DNA of 64,000 bases from Bradyrhizobium sp. CB82 (GTDB lineage Bacteria; Pseudomonadota; Alphaproteobacteria; Rhizobiales; Xanthobacteraceae): positions 7,507,001 through 7,571,000 of the forward strand of contig NZ_CP121650.1 of the NCBI RefSeq assembly GCF_029714405.1, read 5' to 3'. Under the pieces are notes generated by a model, which saw only the letters and a program-made list of their open reading frames with translations, ran no database searches and was not told the DNA's origin. The translations under genes and the position numbers were made by a program. Shown in pieces: positions 57,120 to 64,000 of the stretch. Position 1 is the first letter of the stretch. The number at the start of each line of letters is the position of its first letter.

Positions 57120-58946
57120 TTACTCGACGGTCACTGATTTCGCGAGGTTACGCGGCTGGTCGACATCGGTGCCCATCACCACCGCTGTGTGGTAGGCCAA
57201 AAGTTGCACCGGGACGGCATACACCATCGGCGTGAAGGCAGCCGCCATGTCGGGCATGACGATGGTGACGAGCGAATCCACCGTCGCCTCCGCCGCGCCC
57301 TTGGCGTCCGTCATCAGGATGATGTTGCCGCCGCGGGCGGCGACTTCCTGCATGTTGGAGACCGTCTTCTCGAACACGCGATCGTACGGAGCAATGACGA
57401 CAACCGGCATGGTCTCGTCGATCAGCGCGATCGGCCCGTGCTTGAGCTCGCCGGCGGCATAGCCCTCGGCGTGGATGTAGGAGATTTCCTTCAGCTTGAG
57501 CGCGCCTTCGAGCGCGAGCGGGAAGCTGGTGCCACGGCCGAGATAGAGCACGTCGCTCGACTTGGCGATCCTGTGCGCGAGCTTCTCGATCTGCAATTCG
57601 GTGCTGAGCGCGTCCGCCATCAGGCGCGGGATCTCGACCAGGCCATGCACGAGCTTGGTCTCGTCCTCCTCGGACAACTCGCCGCGCGCCTTGCCGGCCG
57701 CGATCGCGAGCGAGGCGAGCACCATCAGCTGGCAGGTGAAGGCTTTTGTGGACGCGACGCCGATCTCGGGACCGGCAAGCGTCTGGAGCACCGTCTCGCT
57801 CTCGCGCGCGATCGTCGAGGTCGGCACGTTGACGACGGCGAGCGTGTGCACACCTTCAGCCTTGGCGTAGCGGAGCGCGGCGAGCGTATCGGCGGTCTCG
57901 CCCGATTGCGAAATGAAGATCGCCAGATCGCCCTTGCGCAAGGGAGATTCGCGGTAGCGGAACTCGGAGGCGACGTCGACCTCGACCGGCAGGCGCGCCA
58001 TGCGCTCGAACCAGTATTTTGCGACATAGCCGGCGTAGCTCGCAGTGCCGCAGGCCGTGATCGTGACGCGCTGGATGTCGCGGAATTCAAACGGCAGCTT
58101 CACCGGCAGCGACACGCGCTCGGATGCCATGTCGACATAGCGGGCCAGGGTGTGGCCGACGACCTCGGGCTGCTCGTGGATTTCCTTCGCCATGAAGTGG
58201 CGGTAGCTGGCCTTGTCGACTAGCGAGGTCGAGGCAGCATGCTTGATCTTGTCGCGCTGGATCGCGCGGCCTTCCTTGTCGAACATCGCAACGCTGTTGC
58301 GGGTCAGCACAACCCAGTCGCCGTCCTCGAGATAGCTGATCGTATCGGTGAACGGGCCGAGCGCGATCGCGTCCGAGCCCAGGAACATCTCGCCATCGCC
58401 GTAGCCGACCGCGAGCGGCGGACCGTTGCGGGCGCCGATCATCAGGTCGCCTTCCCCCGTGAAGATGAAGCCGAGCGCGAACGCGCCGCGCAGCCGGCTC
58501 AAGGCGAGCTTCACCGCCTCGACCGGCTTGTTGCCCCGCGTGAGCAGATCGTCGACCAGATGCAGCACGATCTCGGTGTCGGTCTCGGTGCGGAACACCG
58601 TGCCCTTCGCTTCGAGCTCCTCGCGTAGCTCGCGGAAATTCTCGATGATGCCGTTATGGACCACCGCGACGCGCTCGGTGGCGTGCGGATGGGCATTGTG
58701 CTCGGTCGGCTTGCCGTGGGTGGCCCAGCGTGTGTGACCGATGCCGGTCGTCCCCTTCAGCGGCTTGTCACGCAACCGCGCCTCGAGGTTCTTCAGCTTG
58801 CCTTCGGCGCGGCGGCGCTCCAGGTGATCGCCTTCGAGCGTGGCGACGCCCGCGGAATCGTAGCCGCGATATTCAAGCCGCTTGAGCGAATCCACCAATT
58901 GCTCTGCAACCGGTTCGCGCCCGAGAATGCCGACAATCCCGCACAT
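57120..58946 (-). CDS. glmS: Glutamine-fructose-6-phosphate aminotransferase (GlmS, possibly NodM)
   Basis: Makes glucosamine-6-phosphate for cell wall and Nod-factor chitin backbones. Start MCGIVGILGR at 58946 leaves catalytic Cys2 after Met removal; three upstream codons are discarded. The 608 residues contain the glutaminase domain (RGYDSAGVAT, GHTRWATHGKPTEHNAHPH, about 1-230) and two SIS isomerase domains (CGTASYAGYVAKYWFERMAR, ISQSGETADTLAALRYAKAE), ending in the characteristic KSVTVE. Codon use looks more GC-rich and regular than its island neighbours. In rhizobia a symbiotic paralogue is called nodM; the sequence alone cannot decide between them. Confidence 0.93.
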   Translation of the reverse strand: MCGIVGILGREPVAEQLVDSLKRLEYRGYDSAGVATLEGDHLERRRAEGKLKNLEARLRDKPLKGTTGIGHTRWATHGKPTEHNAHPHATERVAVVHNGIIENFRELREELEAKGTVFRTETDTEIVLHLVDDLLTRGNKPVEAVKLALSRLRGAFALGFIFTGEGDLMIGARNGPPLAVGYGDGEMFLGSDAIALGPFTDTISYLEDGDWVVLTRNSVAMFDKEGRAIQRDKIKHAASTSLVDKASYRHFMAKEIHEQPEVVGHTLARYVDMASERVSLPVKLPFEFRDIQRVTITACGTASYAGYVAKYWFERMARLPVEVDVASEFRYRESPLRKGDLAIFISQSGETADTLAALRYAKAEGVHTLAVVNVPTSTIARESETVLQTLAGPEIGVASTKAFTCQLMVLASLAIAAGKARGELSEEDETKLVHGLVEIPRLMADALSTELQIEKLAHRIAKSSDVLYLGRGTSFPLALEGALKLKEISYIHAEGYAAGELKHGPIALIDETMPVVVIAPYDRVFEKTVSNMQEVAARGGNIILMTDAKGAAEATVDSLVTIVMPDMAAAFTPMVYAVPVQLLAYHTAVVMGTDVDQPRNLAKSVTVE

Positions 58947-59066
58947 GCGGATCAATATCCCCCAACTCTTGGAGCAATCATTCGCAAATCTGCTCCACTG
59001 TTCTGCAATGCTCGATCGCCTTCCCTAACGCTGTAACGTTTAGCTCGGCGGCTTTCTGATGTGCAC

Positions 59067-59396
59067 TTACGCATGAGGTCGCTTTAGCAGTTCCGGTTCG
59101 CCGAGCCGCATGGCGGCCTTGGCGAGCACGATCGAACACCAGAACGTCACTGCAGCAAAGGAAACGACCGTTCCAAGATTGGTCAGATATTCTTGCGCTA
59201 GCCTATCGATGCTCCACTTGATCGCGAGCCAATGCACGCCCAGTCTCTTCTCTTGGTAACGACGATAACAATCGTAGTCGCAATAGTGCTGCCGCGTAGA
59301 CACATCTCGCAAGTAACCGGTCTCTAGCGATCGACGACAGTCGATACAGCTCGACGCGCCGTTGGGTGTCCTGTGATTTACCAGTATAAACTTCAT
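59067..59396 (-). CDS. Small protein with Cys motifs and a membrane segment
   Basis: A 109-residue protein from MKFILVNHRTPNGASSCIDC at 59396. Two cysteine pairs (SSCIDC, about residues 16-20, and HYCDYDCYRRYQEKR, about 38-52) resemble a small zinc ribbon. A hydrophobic helix follows (GTVVSFAAVTFWCSIVLAKA, about 73-92), so it may be membrane-anchored. I do not recognise the function. It lies 120 bases upstream of glmS in the same direction; a longer frame adds ten codons. Confidence 0.55.
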   Translation of the reverse strand: MKFILVNHRTPNGASSCIDCRRSLETGYLRDVSTRQHYCDYDCYRRYQEKRLGVHWLAIKWSIDRLAQEYLTNLGTVVSFAAVTFWCSIVLAKAAMRLGEPELLKRPHA

Positions 59397-60169
59397 GACT
59401 CGTCGGTTACGCTGAAGATTATTCATGATGCACCGGCCCAGTTCTCAGGCACACCGCTGATGCCAGAATGAAGCGAATAGCTGACTGAAGCTTCCGCCTC
59501 CACGCTGTCGTTTGTACTCGGCCGACAAAGAAGCCCGGCCACTTTCTGTGGCCGGGCAGCAGTCTGGGAGGAGCGAGGCTGCTACACATCGCACCAGCTT
59601 CCGTCGGCAGAGGGAGGACTACTACCGGCGGTCCATTTGCGGCGAGGGCATTCGCCGCCAACCTTAGCCACAGAAGAGCGACGTCCGTTTCGGACGTAAT
59701 CTGGCGTTGCCTTCTGTGTCATTAGACCAGAGTTCAATGAGCTAGAACTCATGCTCGCGTCGTACCACGATTTTGCGGCAAAACTCCGTTCTTCAGCCGT
59801 GACCGGTCGCTTCGAATGCTCGAAGCGTCAGGTGGCAGCACCCAAGAGCAGCAGCCTACACTAGCGCTTGGCTGAATGTCCGACGTACGCCGAAAATGCT
59901 CTTTCGCGCGCAGGCAAAGATCGATGACCATTCCGACCAGACCGAAGCCTTTCTCTAAACCGCCGTCGTTATGCAAGATCCCACGAGATTGGTAAAATCG
60001 ATTGTGTTGATGGGCCGCATCTACACTATGGATGGTCACCCTCATTCTGCCTTGAATTCGCTCGCCTACGGCATCTGCACAAACTGGACAGGCCAGCGAT
60101 CGCGCTGAAATGCAATGGCGCTGCGCCCAACCGGTCCTGCCAGGATATGAACGTCAGCGCTTCCTCTAG

Positions 60170-60340
60170 CTCGCGGCTCTGTCGGCGTGGTCGCGTGGTG
60201 GCCAGACTGCCAAATTCATGGTTCTGGTCGACTCACTCGGCAGCCTCAATTCTTTCATCCTATTGCCCCGGCCAGTACTACGTCAGCGGCGGCATCGCGC
60301 TTTGATGACGGGCTCGGTCTTGAAGTGCCGATCGGTAAAC
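60170..60340 (+). pseudogene. Second IS5-family transposase fragment
   Basis: The plus-strand frame starting at 60194 reads RGGQTAKFMVLVDSLGSLNS then FILLP, matching the IS5-family transposase block that usually reads like RGGxTTKIHALVDALGNPVRF-LLTPGQ. About 50 codons survive; flanking frames are interrupted. Too short to be active. Confidence 0.5.
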
Positions 60341-60663
60341 ACGCGAGCGAACGTTCCGGCTCCTAGACGTTGCGCTGCCGCGGTTCGCGTTTCCTTTGAA
60401 GCACGAGAAATGCGTGAAATGAATGAGGATCACCGACGGCATCGTTGTAAAGCGTACTACAGATTTGCGTTAACGTCGCACCCGGCCTGCGCGCTAAGAC
60501 GCGGTTGCGATTTGCGTTATCCTTTCAGTTTGCGCAGCGGCAACTGCTATCGTGATTTCGCGCTTGTCTTATCTCCTGCCGCGATACGCGGACTGACCTT
60601 GCCCGGAGCTGCGCTGCCCTCATGTCTGAATAGAATGAATTCCGCGAGACAAGCAGAAATGAC

Positions 60664-60690
60664 TTGAATCGCACGTTGCGTCAGCTTGTA
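60664..60690 (+). repeat. 27-base island repeat, copy 3
   Basis: Plus-strand copy with TTGAA, CG, ACG, GCGTCA and TTGTA blocks in register with the other three. The nearest downstream frame starts at 60741 but has no support as a gene. Confidence 0.65.
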
Positions 60691-61663
60691 GCAATCAAGG
60701 GGTTACACAAAGGGCACTCACGGCGCCGTCTCGATGTCGGATGGGACGAAAGAATAGCTTGATGAACCGGATACTCGTCGCGACCGGAGTAGGGGCTGGC
60801 AAGCGCTCAGCGCGGGTCCACCGGATAATTGGTGTCCCATACCCACGGGATTTGTCATCAGGTCGGCGAGAACGCGAGGAGCGCCGTCGGCCCGGCACTG
60901 AATGGGCTGTTCGGGCGGAAGGCCGCATCGGTCAGAGGCTGCAGCTGCTTATGAGGATGGAACACTCTGGCAGCGCTAAAATGAGTGATCTTGCATGATT
61001 TATCTGCGATCCGAATGCAACGATACATGGCGTCAGCATGGCGCTATCTGGAGTCAAAGACGGCTAGGCGAACGAGATTCTGATTAAAATGCCTGCGCGC
61101 TTTTGCCAAGCGCAAGTCGCACTCGGGTAGTGAGATCGTCGCTCGGCTTCCGAGCTTTCAGTGAATCCGCAGACGCGGTGGGCCGATCGTTTATTTCTGC
61201 GCCGCCGGGCTGGCGCCGTGCTCGAGCAACCTTCTGGGCTGGCCGTTGAGAATTTTCTCGCTAAGCTCGACCGAAGCGCTTCAAATTGCGTGCCGCAGAG
61301 CGCGGCGCGAACGAATCAAGCCCGTTGGGCCGCCGCGCATGTCACTCGGGATGAGCCACAGTCCCTGTGTTCTATCCACGAGGTGAATGCCCTCCATCAC
61401 AACAATCTATTTTACCCACCCCGATGAAGGCTGCTAGGCAAAGCGGAGGTTGAGCTGGGGGATGGTGCAGGGCGTGAGGATTTACTGTCGACTGTTGTGG
61501 TCAGTTGCTCAAGGTGGCCTGGTTTGCCCCGTGCTCAACAGTAAGGCAGAAGAAGTCCTTAAACGGTTGCCAGCAGTGTCTTTGAAGGCCACAACCACGC
61601 CGCGCTGGATGCCACCGCGGCGCAGCAGAAGATTCGTGTGCCAGAAGGAGACATGAGGCAGCC

Positions 61664-62281
61664 ATGACTATGACAGTGTATGGGTCCAGCAAATCAAGGT
61701 TGGTGGAGGGCCTGAATCAAGCACATCGGGTGATGACGTCAAGTTTCTGTGCGCAACTCTTTCGGTATTTCGCTCTCCCCTTCCGCGCATTTGCCAACTC
61801 ATCTTCCGTTCCACTGAAGGCTGATGCTGACCCACATATCCGCACACCACAACCCTCCGGGGAATGTACTCGTCACCGTCTTCAAGATCTTAAGCAAACT
61901 ATTGAGTTGCAAATCGAAGAAGTTGCGAGGCTGATCTGCGAGGACAAGAGCGCAATCGAAGCAACCCGACTCCTCAATGCGCTTACAAGCGAGCTGGTAA
62001 CAGCGAAGCTCGGCATGTGTCCGAAACTCGACGAGAAAGAAGGGAATGCGGTCATCGGGGGCGACGCCAACTGTCTCGAACAGGACCACGGCAAACTGTA
62101 TGAGCCGGAACAGCTTTCTACGCTGGGGCTGCTTTTTGACGAGGCCGTCCTGGCATTACCTCCAAGTATGCGAACTCCTTCTAACCGGATCGAAATCGCC
62201 AAACTTATTTTAGAACGCGCATCTATTATCGAACCTAGCCTTCTTATTAAGTTGATCAGTGCCCTTATCGCCGCCGCTTGA
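61664..62281 (+). CDS. Hypothetical protein, 205 residues
   Basis: A plus-strand gene starting MTMTVYGSSKSRLVEGLNQA at 61664, after AAGGAG and GAGG. The middle is helical and acidic (LQDLKQTIELQIEEVARLIC, then EATRLLNALTSELVTAKLGM), and the end is hydrophobic-helical (IAKLILERASIIEPSLLIKL ISALIAAA). No signal peptide is obvious. The Ser-containing, unstructured first 70 residues could fit a type III substrate, but the motif GTCAGTTGCTC about 165 bases upstream is only a poor tts-box match. I do not recognise the family. Confidence 0.55.
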   Translation: MTMTVYGSSKSRLVEGLNQAHRVMTSSFCAQLFRYFALPFRAFANSSSVPLKADADPHIRTPQPSGECTRHRLQDLKQTIELQIEEVARLICEDKSAIEATRLLNALTSELVTAKLGMCPKLDEKEGNAVIGGDANCLEQDHGKLYEPEQLSTLGLLFDEAVLALPPSMRTPSNRIEIAKLILERASIIEPSLLIKLISALIAAA

Positions 62282-62648
62282 CATAGCTGATACGCCTCCT
62301 CCGCCGCGACATCACGCGAAAAGACACAGGACTGACGCCACCAAAGAGTGGCGTCGGGCTGCATTCGCCACCGTCGGGTCGGCTCGATAGTAGCGAGAGA
62401 GCTCTCGAGCAGGCCGCTGTTTTCTAGTAGCTTATGGCGGGCTGGGCTCGATTCGCGGCGTCGCTAGACGTTCGCTGCATCACCTGACCGGGTCTCCGCC
62501 CGATGACCCATGGACGGAACCATCGCTTGGCGGGCTGTCGGCATGGTAGTTGGGATTCGCAGACGCTCCGGAGCTTTCTCGCGCTCAATCGGTCCGAGCT
62601 TATTCAGTAAGGTCCCTTTGCTCGCAGACCCGCCTAACTTGCCAACGC
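62282..62648. other. Intergenic region, no gene recognised
   Basis: About 370 bases between two hypothetical genes. It opens with an inverted pair, CACCAAAGAGTGGCG near 62338 and GCGACATCACGCG, of no clear meaning. No gene seen. Confidence 0.3.
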
Positions 62649-63017
62649 TTAGCGGACTGCTCGAATCACGGCGAGGACAAAGACTAACCAAGTAGCGACG
62701 CAGAACAATAAAGCGAGGCGCCACGCTCTTACCCTGAATCGACGTCGCCAGTTTACCAGCTCCGATGCGCAGCCGGTAAAACAGTGACCCCGAACGACTC
62801 TGACCATCTGACGATAGTCGCGAAATTCAAACTGCGAGCGATTTTTGCGGATGTACTTGATCCGCTCCCGAGGCGAGAAGCAGTAGGCCCATATGTTTTG
62901 CGCCTCGTCGTCCTTAGACCGGCCGCATTCATGAGATAGGGCACGGTGGACTTCCGGCGTCTCGATATGATGATCTATGCCGAGCGCGTAAAGGGGTAGC
63001 ATGTGCAGTAGAAGCAT
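62649..63017 (-). CDS. Possible small membrane-anchored hypothetical protein
   Basis: A minus-strand frame of up to 206 codons; the part from Met at 63017 (MLLLHMLPLYALGIDHHIET) is the most protein-like. It has several His/Cys residues (HHIETPEVHRALSHECG, RGHCFTGCASEL) and a C-terminal hydrophobic helix (AWRLALLFCVATWLVFVLAV). No ribosome binding site stands out and no family is recognised. It may be a real small membrane protein or a fragment. Confidence 0.35.
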   Translation of the reverse strand: MLLLHMLPLYALGIDHHIETPEVHRALSHECGRSKDDEAQNIWAYCFSPRERIKYIRKNRSQFEFRDYRQMVRVVRGHCFTGCASELVNWRRRFRVRAWRLALLFCVATWLVFVLAVIRAVR

Positions 63018-63393
63018 GGTGCGTATCTTTCGTGTTCCGCGATCCACGCCTACAATGTGACGCTGCGTGAGATTCAAGCTATTCCTCTGATCCCCCACCA
63101 GATCTAGTAGGTACCGGCCGCGGTCTTGCTCTCGTTCCCGAAGCCGCGACAGTCGCGGAATTCGCGAGGTCGACTGACAGCAGCTCGTCACGCCGCAGAA
63201 GCGCCGCTTCTCTGGCGACAGCGACAGTTCGAGCAATTTCAAGGAGCGGCAGAGGAACAGCCCGCCCAATCCCGGTGCTTCGTGGAGGCGGCTTTTCGTC
63301 TACCTTGGCGGCCCATCCGCTAGTCTCGCGAATGACGCGTCAGCCGCCGGCATAGGAATTAACATATTTCGTCCGATCAGCTGCTCGGAGGGG

Positions 63394-63420
63394 TTGAACC
63401 GTACGCAGCGTCAAATTGTA
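63394..63420 (+). repeat. 27-base island repeat, copy 4
   Basis: Plus-strand copy with all invariant blocks (TTGAA, CG, ACG, GCGTCA, TTGTA). Like copy 2 it is followed by GATCTC. A short frame (63487-63786) begins about 65 bases downstream. Confidence 0.65.
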
Positions 63421-64000
63421 GGATCTCGAACAAGTAGTGGTGGTCTCCGGCCAGGCCGACGCCACTAACGAGTTCAGGGATCGCCAATGTCTCAGCCTGT
63501 TCAGGTCTACGCCGCACCACGCTGTGAGGATCCAGACCTCCTTGATGCACGCAATTCGGTATTATTTTTGGACAGCAAGTACTCTGAACACGACTGTAAA
63601 GATGAGCGCTTCGCTGTTGGCCAACTGCAAGGGCGCCCTCCAGGCCGCATTCTGCCGCGTACTCTTCCTCACAAATTACCCTACGTCCAATCCAGCAGCA
63701 GTCCAATGCGCGACCACGCTGTCCAACACGGAACGGGTGATGTTAGAAGTCGACGTGTAGCTTCCCCGCCCCTGCGACAATCGTAGCAATTCCCTCTCAT
63801 TAGACGCTTTCGAGTAACCGCTCCCTCCCCAGGAGCGCGGCTAATCTGAGCCTTTGGCCTACTGTCTCTACAGGCACCATTGAGCGTCGTGATGCACGAC
63901 GACCCCTAAAGAGGATATCGTGAATCGAAGGCAGCGCCCCCTTTCTCGTCAGACCTATAGAGCACCTTGGCATGTAGCAGCTATCATTGCCTTTACGACA
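63421..64000. other. Right end of window, no confident gene
   Basis: About 580 bases. Two overlapping plus-strand frames (63437-63760 and 63487-63786, the latter beginning MSQPVQVYAAPRCEDPDLLD) exist. Neither has recognisable domains; one may be a small gene linked to repeat copy 4. A gene entering from the right edge cannot be excluded. Confidence 0.3.

Larger units (their letters stand above)
59397..61663. other. Decayed region with IS fragment and repeat
   Basis: About 2.3 kb with no intact gene recognised. It contains an IS5-like fragment (about 60170-60340) and one copy of the 27-base repeat (60664-60690). Short frames at 60741-60998 and 61161-61427 have Arg-rich, shadow-like sequences. 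The base composition and frequent stops in all frames suggest old, eroding island DNA. Confidence 0.5.

Noticed and set aside
61499..61530. GTCAGTTGCTCAAGG as a tts box before the 205-residue protein
   Set aside because: Too many mismatches to the consensus compared with the clear box at 55113; effector status not supported.

Overview
This window is part of a symbiosis island from a Bradyrhizobium-like rhizobium. The call rests on the gene order of a nifDKENX cluster, a FixR-type dehydrogenase, a fixBCX electron-transfer locus, an uptake-hydrogenase (hup/hyp) cluster, and a block of type III effector and plant cell-wall enzyme genes. Nearly all nif, fix and hup genes lie on the minus strand.

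Layout. (1) 1-11.5 kb: hydrogenase operon, transcribed hupS-L-C/D-F-H-(I/J remnant)-K-hypA-B-F-C-D from a -24/-12 promoter upstream of hupS. hupC and hupD form one open frame, hupG is absent, and hupI/hupJ are reduced to a 54-codon remnant. (2) 11.5-17.4 kb: a DUF3422 membrane protein, small secreted or hypothetical proteins, a methyltransferase and much decayed sequence. (3) 17.5-25.9 kb: fixX, fixC, fixB, a fixA remnant, nifW, nifV, an Irr-like regulator, nifQ and a first nifH copy whose conserved Arg101 is replaced by Pro. (4) 26-37.1 kb: a BolA/2Fe-2S ferredoxin operon, the nifB-fdxN-hesB-TPR-nifZ-nifZ operon ending in a DegT-like protein that lacks the PLP lysine, and the iscN-nifU-nifS-nifT-SIR2 operon. 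(5) 37.3-46 kb: nifH-D-K-E-N-X, a DUF269 gene, a CCE_0567-like gene and a nif ferredoxin III gene. (6) 46.3-50.2 kb: a pseudo-receiver gene, a second FdxN-like ferredoxin, fixR without nifA, and IS5-family debris. (7) 50.4-57 kb: a NopP-like effector, a broken queD, pectinesterase, GH12 endoglucanase with a tts box, and GH28 polygalacturonase. (8) 57-64 kb: glmS (possibly nodM), then mostly decayed DNA.

How it works together. The nif products build, supply and protect nitrogenase: NifDK and NifH are the enzyme; NifB, E, N, X, V and Q make FeMo-co; NifU, NifS and IscN make clusters; NifW and NifZ support maturation. FixBCX and ferredoxins deliver electrons, and the hydrogenase recycles H2 released by nitrogenase. 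Almost every nif transcription unit starts at a readable sigma-54 element, often with a perfect TGT-N10-ACA NifA site upstream. In three places one NifA site sits between two divergent sigma-54 promoters. The 3' end of the hyp cluster runs off the left edge. No nifA, tRNA, CRISPR array or replication origin was seen.
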